A DNA stretch of 44,266 nucleotides from contig NW_003126897.1 of the NCBI RefSeq assembly GCF_000003605.2, positions 46,821-91,086 of the forward strand, written 5' to 3'. The notes beneath the pieces were generated by a model. The model was not told where the DNA came from, made no database searches, and saw only the letters and a list, made by a program, of their open reading frames with translations. Below are positions 23,017 through 34,853 of this stretch, one piece after another (position 1 is the first letter of the stretch; every line of letters begins with the position of its first letter). This stretch comes from Saccoglossus kowalevskii. Taxonomy: Eukaryota > Hemichordata > Enteropneusta > Harrimaniidae. Position numbers and translations under genes: made by a program.

Positions 23017-23207
23017 TGTCATGGCCGCCATTTTGATATGAGAATGAGGCTACTGTGTGATGGCTGCCATTTTGATATGAGAATGAGGCTACTGTGTCAT
23101 GGCTGCCATTTTGATATGAGAATGAGGCTACTGTGTCATGGCTGCCATTTTGATATGAGAATGAGGCTACTGTCATGGCCGCCATTTTGATATGAGAATG
23201 AGGCTGG
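23017..23207 (+). repeat. Five-copy 39-bp array carrying YY1-like motif
   Basis: Units start at 23021, 23060, 23099, 23138 and 23175 (periods 39, 39, 39, 37). Each contains ATGGC(C/T)GCCATTTTGATATG. The reverse strand reads CAAAATGG(C)GGC, the YY1 consensus core in the CCGCC copies. It lies 520 bp after the GOT2 stop and upstream of a candidate AATAAA at 23402-23407, so it may be transcribed in the 3' UTR. Confidence 0.9.
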
Positions 23208-23401
23208 TATATCAATCGCCCACAAGATGCACTTTGTTATGGTGTTCTATTGTATTTCACTTTCCACTTGTGCATCGGTTCTAGCATTAATATTTTAAGA
23301 ATATAATGTCATTTTCAAGAATGCTTTAAACATAATTGTTTTGATGGATTGTTTGTAACAAGTAAAACTACTACTAGCAGCAGCTGAAAAACTCTCTTGG
23401 C

Positions 23402-23407
23402 AATAAA
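23402..23407 (+). terminator. Candidate GOT2 polyadenylation signal
   Basis: AATAAA followed within 20-30 nt by a T-rich stretch (TTTGTTTTTATTC). It would give a 3' UTR of about 0.9 kb. Other weaker signals cannot be excluded. Confidence 0.45.
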
Positions 23408-26400
23408 TCGAGTAAAACCTAAAACGTTTGTTTTTATTCTGAATATTCTTTGTTAGAATGGAAGCTGTGCACTACATGCAGGAGCATGATTCCTCCACAG
23501 TCCCTTAATCGCTCTGCATTGCATTGCATTGCAAGACAGGACTAAGCTAATACGTGTACATTTTAAATCTGAGTACACAATTTACTTGTGTGGGTAAAAT
23601 TTTGACTGACGTGGATGTCCTCTTATGTTTGGTCATACAGGGTTTAAAGCATCTACCATGAGCCTTTGCGTTTTTTTTCGCGTTATCCCTTGGGACTCGA
23701 TTCCCACTGTCCCCAATTCCTTTAAAATATTCATTTATTCAATCATTTCTGACAAAGGACACAAGTGTTTGTTTTACCCTCAAAATTAATTTTGAACAAA
23801 ATGGCCTGAGCTAATTTTGAGATGAATCTCTGCATTCTTCAAGCATGAGGTAAAATATCTTCATTGATGTATCAAAACCTTTGTGTCGCTCATTCAAGTC
23901 TTAGAAGCTGTCACAAGAGGGCGCACTTTATATAGGTAAATGTACATTATTTCTCACATTCTGTACTTGTGTTTAAAATGTATTTGGACAGCACCCTCTA
24001 TGATGGTTTTGATAAATCCTGAACATATAATTTGCATAGAACTGTACTTGAAAATGAAATTATGAACCGTTGCACTGTATGGCTGCACCATAACTTGTAA
24101 CTAGATTTATACATACTCTGAATCCAGTGTTTATTCAGTTTTTGTGATGGTCTCAAAATTACCCAGGAATCTACAGATTCATAAATCAATTCTTAGCTTG
24201 TTTTCATAAATCTCTCGATGTCAAACACATTGATCACATTGACTAATTATTTCTTGCACCTTGCGTCAATCTTCAAACTCGCCGAACACCGCACCCCTCA
24301 ATTCCCGACTTGACTTCAAAACTTTACATCATAAACATGCCTTCGGTTGCAACTTGCACACTCATTAAGTAAACAGAGGTATATTTATTTACCATGAAGT
24401 AAACATTAAATTTGGCAAATAATTACTTTGAGGTACAAGGATCAATAGCATTCTGTTGGTGTACACCCTATAGCTGCGAGAGACGTACGGCAACAATCAG
24501 TTAAGATCATCGATCAATCTCAGTCATTAACGGTGACATAAAGCAACCGTAGTTGCCTTAATTCATGTCTACATAGCAACTGTACGTTACACCAGTAGTT
24601 TTGAGCTGCTGGATACACAAAGCTGTTGAAAACAATTGTGGACACTTTATACCCAAGTGAGTAAGTGTAAATATGTTTTTATAATCGTGATCATGACACT
24701 GTGCATTGAACAGTAGAGGGGGGGGTTGACGTTGATCAGTACAAAGGTACATCAACTCAAATCGATATATCGCCATGATCGCCCATCAATCAACCATTTC
24801 TAAGTTTTACATATGTTACAAAAATTCCAGCAGTAAGCATGCCCAGACATACAAATACGTATTACATTGTATACATTTTGTTTTTGTAAAACATAAACAG
24901 ACATGACTGACTGGTGAGCTCCATTTCAAACTTTGGACCTTGCATAATTGATTCATTTGCATATTAAATTAATTTTTCAGTGTTTTACCCAGTAAGGGTT
25001 GTTGAAAAACAAAAATCACCATTCAACAATTATTTCCCATGTTTTTCAAAGGACCTGTGGCTAATCAGGCTGTGCTTTTGAAAATGGCCCAGTAGCTAAA
25101 GATGGCTCTACTGAACACAGTAACATGAGTAATACAGGGAGGGGGAGTGTTATTGAAAATCTCTTGAAAATGGTATTGATTTATAGAGTGATGATTTGAT
25201 TCAGTGAGTGGAGTGATCATTCGTCTTGGAAGTAAGGCATGGCTATTAAATATCTATATCTAGAGCAAAATTGTTGTTGGTCAAAAGATGGGTCATTCAA
25301 CATACAAATATGTTTTCATTTTTACCACGTGTACAATGTAAGCTTTTCTTAGGTGTAAAAATAATACAAATCAACTACCGGTATGTTACAATGTATCAAA
25401 TATAAAACAGCTTAATTGATGTATTGCAATTTTAATACTGTTGATACATTGTACTTGTGTGTTTACACTGTTGTCATTTTGCAGTAGCAAGACACTAGAC
25501 ACACTGTATTTTAAAAGAAGTGTATAGTTGCATGATTTCCTGTTTTGGAAGTTAAAGGGCGTCCTGTTTGACATGGGACTCATAGCGACGTATACAACTT
25601 GTGTAAAATACATTGTTTATTTACATGAAATTGGAACACGCACTGTGTTATGACTACCGCGCTTTAATTTCAAAACAGACAAATCAAAATTACAGAGGTT
25701 TTTGCACATTGTGCTGCATTACATTACAAATTCCAATTTATGGAGTTGAATCACAAATAAAAGCAAACAAATTTGTTTGATTCATTTACTTTTATGCCTT
25801 ATAACAAAAGTAGAAAGCATTTGATTTTTATGAATTGATTTTTTCAAATTGAGTTTTTTTTATGTCAAATTATCAGTACAATCAAACATATGCATGGAGT
25901 ATCTGACTGAATACAAACAATAGTACCGTATAAATGCCTGCTTACTCACTTCCGTTGCTATGGTTATTGCAAAACAATTACCATACATAATTAAGTCATT
26001 TTGATACACCTAATGAAATCCAGATATTATGATTTTCGGTCAAAATAAAAGACAATTACTTTTGGGACTGCTAGTATTTATTCAGTGCTTGTACTGTATA
26101 CTTGATTGCTGGCTCATTTTGACAATATATAGAGAAGCCTTATTTACGTGAATACATGTTAAAAGAGTAAACACAGCATTTAGAATAACTCTAAAGACAG
26201 CATCATCTCGTGAACTTGGCTGCAAATTGAAACGTTATTTGCAACCTACTAGGAAAAGTACACGACAAGTGTTATGTATTTCTATACAGGTATTTCAGGA
26301 CAATGTCAACAAATCCACTGTTTTATTTTTACAAGACACTATTCAAGTGACAATAATATAAATTCCAAAATATCTTGTCCTAGTTTGACAGAACCGTAGA

Positions 26401-27721
26401 CACTTGTGTGATACAACCAGTGTACTTTAATAATTGCTTTATACATGGCTTGCACTGGTAACAAATTTAAAAGGCTATTTCAACATGAAAAATTTAAAAA
26501 GGGAGAGAGTTATATATTTGCTGAGTGCAGTGTGTTGTTGGAAGTACTTTGTTGATGACCAACTGCAAACAATTAGTGACCAACTTGATAACCTCAACAT
26601 TGTCCAAATGTTTCTAGTCAAATCAAATTACCTTTATGTCTCGTCGAGCAGCCCTGCGGGCCGCCGAAAAACTGACAAACAAGGGTATAACAGTTACTAA
26701 GCCTGAACATCATTTTTATTTTTATGCAAATCTAATCACCCTGACTACCATTATTTGCGATTGCTCTATTGAGGAGAGGGGGACAAAGCCCTTTTTAAGA
26801 GGGACCACACAAATGAGGTGTTTATTCACGTCAATTTGACACAAATAAAGGGGGAAGTTTTGAATATGCATTAAAGCCGTGCAACACATTATTTATCTCG
26901 TAGACTGTTTTGCTGATAGTGCAAAGCTACAATCCACGGGAACTGACAGATGTGGTATAAGGTGAAATACTGGTGTCGGGATTACAATAGTAAATTTTAA
27001 TGACAGGCTGAAAAAAAAGGATTTATCTTACGAGTGGTAAGTAGCAGTTACATATATTTAATTATACACTGACCTACTAACTATTTTTATGAGCTGTGAA
27101 AAAAATGTATGAACTAACCACAAGAGTTTTACACACTAGGTGTGAGTATACACTTGTACATTTGATCGAAGTTTGAAATCTGAAGTGAATGAAACGGCAC
27201 ATCATTTGAATAAAAGGGTTACGTTATTAAGTAGTGATATTCACTTGATGTGGAACTCTCTATTAAAAGAATGGTTGAAGGATCATGGATGCATTATATA
27301 TTGATACATTACGTTTTTAACATAGATATACCAAACATAAAAGCAAATTTGTTTCTGTGAATAGAAAAAGGAGGGACATATATTTGGATGTTGATTACAT
27401 TCCAATATTGCCTAAAAAGCGTCTCAGTGATTGTAGATGACAAGAAGGGTATCAATAAACACATTCATCTCTGGATCAAATTAACTTCTCTGAGGGCGTG
27501 GGATATGCACTCACATCGTGAATACCGACAGCATATAGTTGTTTTCGTACACATTGTCCCGTTAGTTACATCTGTATCAATCAATAGCAAGGACATCAGA
27601 GTTCTTGTATTGTGTTGTTCGGCACTGTGTAATGACAGTAGTATTCAAATTATTTCCACCTATGAACAAACCATGGCGACACCGTTTTCCAAGCTCGATC
27701 CTCATGAATTTATTTTGTGTT

Positions 27722-27771
27722 NNNNNNNNNNNNNNNNNNNNNNNNNNNNNNNNNNNNNNNNNNNNNNNNNN
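27722..27771. other. Assembly gap, 50 N
   Basis: Exactly 50 N, typical of a gap of arbitrary recorded size. It truncates the GC-richer open stretch at 27400-27721. Confidence 0.97.
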
Positions 27772-28860
27772 TATCGCTTTGGTATTTTTTTTATTTTTTT
27801 TTTTGGTAACTAGACGAAATCAATCTTGTACCATGCTATATCAAGTGGAATGGTAATTTTTTTTCGCAAATGAGTACTGTTTTTAGCAAGAAACACTGGA
27901 GCTAGTGTGTATAGCCACTTCTCTCAACAATCACTATTATATCAGCGAAAAATAAATTCATAATGGTGTTGATACATGGCCGAATTCTGCAGTCAACAAG
28001 ACATATGATTTCAACAACAACATATAAGTCATCAATAAAAAAAGGCTCAGTTCAAAGTGAGCCGCATAAATAGGCGTGATCATCGACAAGTAGACAGGCT
28101 GTCTGCGGCAACACAGGTGTGCCATTGCTTGTAACCATCGTGTTGTTGCAGGACTTTGAGCACCCGTCATCTCTGTGGCGACTGCACGCAGGTTTGACAT
28201 GATTACAAATATAACAAAATTGCGTCGTTTGGAAATCAACAACGCATATTGCTCGCAGATGTACAACTCGTGCAGGTAGGTTTTGTCATTTGTATGCTGC
28301 CGATTTCACGCGAATATTCTGCGGTCTCAAACATCTTTATTTTAATGTTCTGTATAAGTTGAAGTTTAAAGTTGCGGGCGATATACAACTAAAACCATAA
28401 ACCTTAGAAAATACACCTAATTGACATTTTTCAGATATTAACTGACAATGTTTCAAGGAAATGAAAACATATACTAGTATATACTTTGCATAGTAACATG
28501 GTTTTATTTTTTTTCATTCAAGCCAACTGTATAGTAAGTTTGTAAGTAAATAATCCAAACACATTGTATGGTATGTCAGTCACTATTTATACAACTGAAT
28601 GTTTTGAATCACTGGCTACAGACTCAATAAGAAAATTAACCCAATTCCCACTAGTAAACATGAAGGGGAAAAACTACATAATGAACTATATGTATTTTTT
28701 TTGTACTTTTTTTTTATTTTCAAGAAAAGACAATAGTCTCCTGAACGGAATGTGTTTTAATCATTGTACAATTTTCAGCCTACTTGAATCTCCATAAAGC
28801 CAGTGTAAACAATACAAAAAAACCACTCAAAAAAAAAAAATCTAGCAAGCTGAGCTAAAA

Positions 28861-29078
28861 TACTGTAAAAGGGTTAATTATTCACTGGATTTTAACTCTG
28901 AGGTTTTAATTTTGCTTATTTCGCTGACTGGAAAATGTGCTAAATTAAAACCCAGTGAATATGTAAAATAGAGCAAAAAACACAAATGATAAAACCGTGA
29001 ATTTAAAACCCACTGAATATGCCTGAAATGCTAAATCAGTGAAATTTAGAACCAGTGAAAATTAGTCATTTTACAGTA
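28861..29078 (+). mobile_element. MITE family B, copy 3
   Basis: 218 bp from TACTGTAAAAGGGTTAATTA to TCATTTTACAGTA. Same orientation as the 21632 copy, with a short insertion near its left end (ACTCTGAGGTTTT). Intergenic. Confidence 0.85.
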
Positions 29079-30856
29079 TAGAGTGATTGAATCAGGTCTG
29101 TCAGTTTATGTCTGTTAAAACCTCTTTTATATTGTCTAGCAGTCAATTGAGTAGAACACCTTTGCCCCGACGCACATTAGGTGATTCTATTCGTCTACCA
29201 AATTGATTTTATCACAACACTATAAAATTTAGGTCACAGTAACGTTAGAAATTAATTAAAGGGGAATAAAGGATAATTAATGATGTCATAGTTTTTTATA
29301 AATCTAATGTTTCAAGTCAATTTGAAGTAAATAATGGTATGTGAGTTTATATATATCTCATATAAATTAAGTGATTAATGATTATTTACCTGAAAGCTCG
29401 TAAATTATTTGACATAATTCTACATAAAAGGTGACTTACCGGTATATTGACTGGTATAGACTAGCAAGTCGCAAACACATTTTAGCATTCAGGATGTTCT
29501 TCTTGTGCAATTCTCAGTTTAAATATTTGGATCTATACCAAGACATTCTCATATTCCAGTGACAATGTGGAATTATTACTGTAAAACCTTTATTGCCCAA
29601 AATGTCAATTTTTCACATCTGTTTTTCCATGAATACAAATGTTTGACAATAATTAACCCAAATTAGTAATCTAAAAGGTGGCCAGTCTTCAACAATTATT
29701 TGAAAGCATATATAAATTTTGCTTCAGTTTGTCAATTCCTTTTTTTTTTTTTTTTAAAAAAATCATCATACCGGTAATGAATTTATATTACAGTAGTTTT
29801 CACACAAACTGATTTGGTCACTAATAGACGTGAATAATGCAGTTTTAACAGCATAATTTGGGTTATAAGTCAGACATTACATTATACTCTATAACCCCCA
29901 TTTGTGATTTTACCTTCAGAAACCTTAACACCACAAACAATGAATTATGGCATATATCTTTGTGTGTATGCTGAGTTAAAATAAGAAAGCGTCTTTTATA
30001 ACTCTCTCACATAGAAAATCCCTTGCCTCTAGAAACAGCACATGGTCAATAGAAAGTTAATTTACCTAATGTTGGTTTTGTAGGGGTTAGTAAGAATCGG
30101 ATCAAAGTCTTGAAACGCTTGGAGAAATAATAATACATTAGAATTGCTGAAGTTTTAAGCTTATCATGGCAACTCCATAGAAATGCACCCCCCCCCACTT
30201 AGTCATTGATTTGAACCTGCCAATGTACTATTGTCTAAAATTAATTAATCAATCTAAAATTAAGGGTTAACCATTTGACAACTGGGGGTGGTTAAATTAT
30301 TAGACAATGAATGTTCATAACAAATAATGCTGGTGATAGGTGATATATTTGTGTGTCAGTTGTTATTTCGTCATATTTTTTTACAACATTCAGTCAAAAT
30401 TTTAGAGCAACAACCATTTTGCACATTTTAAAATATTTTTCAATAATATATTCATTATTTTGGGACCAAAAGTACAATATACATAATACAGGTATTGATA
30501 AAAAAAAAATAAAAAAAAACCATGGACAATCATTACACGTGCTTTATATTGAAAAGTAAAAATGACTCATCAATAAATGAGAAACAAAATTGTTTATCTA
30601 AAATTGACAGTACGTACCGTAATGGGAGTACAAAGTAAGAATAAGAAATTGTACTGGAAATAGCAAATTAACAGCTAGGGCGGTATTGTATAAAAGGACC
30701 ATTACCTTAATCAATCAATCAATCAATAACATCCATCACCTATGCAAATTAATGTACAGCGTTTTTACACATAAATCACGATTGAAGACATTTTGAAAAA
30801 AAAAATAATATTTTCAACCACAAACTATCGGTATAATTACAACGAAACTGATAGGA

Positions 30857-30936
30857 TACAGTAAACACATTAATTATTCACAAAGTGTACCACATTGTTA
30901 GACTGGGAAATCAGTGAAATTAATGCATTTACAGTA
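30857..30936. mobile_element. Short MITE related to family C
   Basis: 80 bp from TACAGTAAACACATTAATTA to AATGCATTTACAGTA. Its ends match the 18418-18583 element and its interior is deleted. Confidence 0.55.
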
Positions 30937-32370
30937 TTCATTATATATTTTCAGTGCGAAAGAATTTGCAGAAAAAAATCCTCCTAAGTACATATACCGG
31001 GTAATCAAAACAGCTATAATACTATAAAAATTTATTTTTAAATATTGACCTAATTTTTGGTGTCAGTTTATTCAAACAAAGACTCTTTTATTACCATTTA
31101 AGAGTTACCTAGAACCATCGACTTTGAATTACAGTTAAGTGCCACATACGTTTTTTACATATTCAATTAATTTTTCCATGTTTCCATCAAAATGATTGAT
31201 TCAGCCAGTCACGCTTTTATTTTTATTCTATTCTAACCAAGCATTAACTTCCCTTTGAACTGTTTTTTTTTTTCATTTTGCGTCTTTGCAAGTTTACCAT
31301 TGTAAGAGTCAGACGTATTGACAAGGAAAGTGTTAATGGGTGAACCAGTGTTATTCATTGTTTGTCATACATGCTTTGGCCATACATGCTTCACAAGCCT
31401 CTGTTCGCCTTTATTATTTAAAGTTGAAGTCTAACTTTCCGATAAAACACAAATTTTAAATAGTGTTAAAATTGATCTTTCTACTTATTTCCTTGTAACC
31501 ATACATTAATGACCATTTATAATTAAGAGGAAATAATGAGAAATTAATAGATAATTAATAGTGTGGACTTATAGTGGCTTAGGTTTAACGAGACCAACTG
31601 TAATCGATTACAGGTGTTTCCCATCAGATCAATTTACAACAAAGCACTAATACTTTTGTTAACATAAAAACGTTACGATTACACCGACTCTAACAGTGGA
31701 ATCCACACAGTGTTTACTTGATCCAACGACTTTGTGATTTGACCAAGAATAGAAGGTGAGGGGGGGTTGTAAACTTTTTACAGGTTTCGAGAAGATATTT
31801 TGCAATGTGAAAAGGAGAAATAAAGTTTATACTGCATACTTAAAAGTTCTAACGTTACAGTTTGTCGTCATGCTTCGGACAGTTAAATACAATGTTACGG
31901 TTACACCCTTATGTGTGTATGCTTTATTTGCAACAGTCAAACAAACAATTGATTTTTTTTTATAAACAGTACGTTTTCATTTTGTGAAAGGCAATATCCA
32001 CAATTTTGTCTTGGCAAATTACGAACATTTGTAGCAGTGATCAATTTCATGGGAACTTTAAACTTGCACTTTTACGACATTCATTGCTTTATTATTGTCG
32101 TGTGACTATTATGCGTAACAAAATTTGGTGGTTAATTTTGCAAACATTGCGAAGGAGAAAAAAAAAAGGATTTGCCATGATTTTGCCTTGTCTGAATTAC
32201 TTTGGTTTGCAGTCATTCAGAACAGAAGCGAATCTATGTGAAACCGTGCATGTTGGAACACTTAATTATATTCAAAAGCACAATCAAATAGGAAAACCAA
32301 AACAATCATCAGACCATGAAATATGCCACATCCTTGCGCATGCAAATACCCCAATAAAGTGTTCTATTAA

Positions 32371-32811
32371 GGGACGACGTCAAAAGATCGATGTCGGATA
32401 AAAAACTTATTTCCTTTAGTTTGGGGGTGGGGGGTTTTGACCTCAAAAAGTTTCCATCCTACAAAAACGATTTTATTTTTAATGAAGTCAAAAAAATCTT
32501 GGAGTATTTGTAGTTCTATCCAATCATGGACAGAAATAACCGAAAAGGGAACAAAACACAGAAAAATGGTTTGGTTCGAGTGTAAATCTGTGCGTCAAAT
32601 GAGGTGCATTTGTAAACTCTTTTTACACCCACCCGACAACCAACTGCTATGCAATACTACTGTCCGATTATCAATTTGTATTTAATGGTGAATGTAGTCT
32701 GACGCCATGACCAATATTTATCAATTAAGTTTCAGTGGGGGGTAGGGGGGTTTGGAAAAAAACTAAAGGAATTAAGTTTTTTATCCAACATCGATCTTTT
32801 GACGCCATCCC
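32371..32811. mobile_element. Non-autonomous DNA transposon with ~55-bp terminal inverted repeats
   Basis: The left end begins GGGACGACGTCAAAAGATCG. The right end, read in reverse, begins GGGATGGCGTCAAAAGATCG, and similarity continues through GATAAAAAACTTA and CCTTTAGTTT (left arm to ~32425; right arm ~32760-32811). The left end is preceded by TTAA; the right is followed by TAAT, so a TTAA-type duplication is possible but not exact. The interior has G-rich tracts next to both arms and an 82-codon open frame of no recognised family. Confidence 0.75.
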
Positions 32812-32996
32812 TAATGCTCTCAGAATAGTTGAGATAGTTTGTTACAGAAACTTGCAGTTGCAAAAAAAATAGTACCAAATAATCTTGAAAGGCAAATTTG
32901 TTTCAAATTAAACTTATTTTTAATTTATATTCATAGGATGTGTAAAAGAATGACAAAGATTATCAGATAAGATCACCATCTAGATATCAAAAAAAC

Positions 32997-33363
32997 AGGT
33001 AAGCATATACCCAGTATTCAAAAGGAATAAACCATTTTTAAATCATGGGGGTGGCTGAAATAGTGTGACCACTGCATTAGGTAAGCATATACCCAGTATT
33101 CAAAAGGAATACTGTGGAATACTTTATTTTTGCTGGAATTAATTTTCGCTGAAAAGGCGTTTTGGACATTTTGTATGGAATTTATTTTCACTAGTTTTTG
33201 ATTAGTTTGATGTGAAATATAGGAAAAAAAGTATATTCGCTGGATTTTATTTTCACGGAATCAGCGAAAATAGTGAAAAGGAATTCCAAGCGAAAATAAA
33301 GTATTCTACAGTAAACCATTTTTAAATCATGGGGGTGGCTAAAATAGTGTGACCAGTGCATTT
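32997..33363 (+). repeat. 82-bp tandem duplication, second copy split by a MITE
   Basis: Copy 1 (32997-33078) runs from AGGTAAGCATATACCCAGTA through AATCATGGGGGTGGCT to GTGACCACTGCATT. Copy 2 begins at 33079, is interrupted after AAAAGGAATA at 33111, and resumes at 33312 with TAAACCATTTTTAAATCATG. The two copies differ at a few positions. Confidence 0.9.
33110..33313 (-). mobile_element. MITE family A, copy 2 (with empty site next door)
   Basis: 204 bp including the flanking TA on each side. The ends CTGTGGAATACTTTATTTTT and, reversed, CTGTAGAATACTTTATTTTC form the terminal repeats. It is the reverse orientation of the 166-369 copy and sits inside the second unit of a local tandem duplication. 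Confidence 0.9.
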
Positions 33364-33904
33364 TTTGTTTTGATGTCTTAATTGTACATTTTTATTTTTC
33401 TCAATTGTTTGTTCTTTCGGTGTATAGCTTGCAATCTTTTTTTTCAATCTAATCTTCCAGGCATCCCCATGATTTCAAATAGTCAATCCCTAACACACTT
33501 TCAACTTACAATGAAATTGGGGAAACCTCAGACTATTTTTTAAATTATCAACCTCAGACGTGTGTATCTTGACCAAATAACTGCCAAAGAAAGCTTAACA
33601 CAAAGTCATTGTATCCATGGAAACAAATTTGGGTATCCCCTTGTTTTTTTTGATCTTTTTTTATTGATTTGATGAAAGAATTTGTAGTGTATTTCAATGT
33701 TCTGCAATTCTATTAGTTGTAGACACATCAACCCTTATCCCAAAATACTACTGATGCAAAATTAAAATTACTATAAAAGTTCACAACTAAATCAGAAATA
33801 TTATTGCAAGACTGGATGCAGAGCTAACACAACAATTTTAATACTGAAAATACCCAAGTCAACTTTCATCATAAGTGGGTCAAATCTTTTTAACTATTAA
33901 AAAG

Positions 33905-34165
33905 CACCTGTTGATTTCATTTTTTCCGACCTTTGAACCTTTTACTATCTACTGTTGATTTCAATTTCCCTGACCTTTGAACCTTTAATTACCTACTGTT
34001 GATTTCAATTTTTCTGACCTTTGAACTACCGGTATTAAAAATCACCTGTTGAGTTTAATTTTTTCTGATCTTTAAACTATTATAATCTGTTGATTTCAAT
34101 TTTCCTGACCTTTGAACTTTTACTTACCACATGTTAATTTCAATTTTACCTATTACCCTTAAACC
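33905..34165 (+). repeat. ~45-50-bp tandem array with TGACCTTTGAAC core
   Basis: Five clear cores lie near 33928, 33971, 34015, 34066 (TGATCTTTAAAC) and 34106, each preceded by GTTGATTTCAATTTT-type sequence, with a decayed sixth unit. TGACCT is the reverse of the nuclear-receptor half-site AGGTCA; the whole word resembles a direct-repeat element. It lies about 0.7 kb upstream of the CAP-Gly gene start codon. Confidence 0.8.
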
Positions 34166-34853
34166 TGAATAACCAACACAATTACCGCAAACTTCAAAAA
34201 GAAAATTATCAGCAAATCAATCAAATCAATGATCAATCGTCTTAACCCATGCATGAAAATTTGATTCTTAACAGCAAACGTACAGGTTGCTACCATCATC
34301 AAGATTCATTGCACAAGCTGTCTAACGTATCTTGGCAATAAACAATCAATTATGCAGTAGCCGTGCATGCGCCCTCAGTCCTACAATCCATTTTCAAGCA
34401 CTCTGCAATTGTTTGCTTTAGTTGTTCATTTCATGCTATGTGATTCCATTCAAAAGGGGACTGTTGTCCTCTCCATTGAGAAGATAGCCATTTTACATAT
34501 ATTGTGTTCGACCAATACGTTATAGCTGTTTGTCTCCAACCAATGGTGTTTGGTGCGGACTAAAGTATTTTGTTTGGATATCGACATAGATAACATTGTC
34601 ATTGTTTGCGGTTGTACTTCTAATGTCGCTAGCAGGATGTATACACTGTTGGTCGTCAACTACCTGTTCCGTCCTTGAACGCTAAAAAAAAATACTGTGT
34701 TGTGTTTGGGGATTTGACAAAACCAGATCATAGAGACAAAAAATATAATTCATTTAGTCATTACATTTGAACAACACCAATTGACCAGCGGTCAACGTGA
34801 GCTGGCTTTAATTTGAGACTCAGTATTTTTAAGTAAAAATTGTGTTCACCATA

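Larger units (their letters stand above)
23430..34830. other. Long stretch without a recognised gene
   Basis: AT-rich sequence with scattered microsatellite-like tracts. Small open frames are short and resemble nothing I know. Two GC-richer patches, 26632-26710 (open frame starting MSRRAALRAAEKL) and 28050-28290, could be unrecognised exons or transposon fragments. A Kozak-like ACCATGGCG at about 27672 is followed by 16 codons and then the 50-N gap. The named repeats in this stretch are listed separately. Confidence 0.5.

Noticed and set aside
23017-23215. Minus-strand repetitive peptide frame (SYQNGSHDTVA repeats)
   Set aside because: Translation of the 39-bp array; a 37-bp unit and lack of start context argue against coding.
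26434-26839. Open frames including MSRRAALRAAEKL
   Set aside because: GC-richer and basic, but no family recognised, no splice partners found and both frames are short; left as an unannotated patch.
27958-28266. 102-codon minus-strand frame
   Set aside because: No recognisable domain; the GC-richer block could be a transposon fragment or untranslated exon, so no gene is called.
32006-32401. 131-codon plus-strand frame
   Set aside because: No family resemblance, and its 3' end runs into the inverted-repeat element at 32371.
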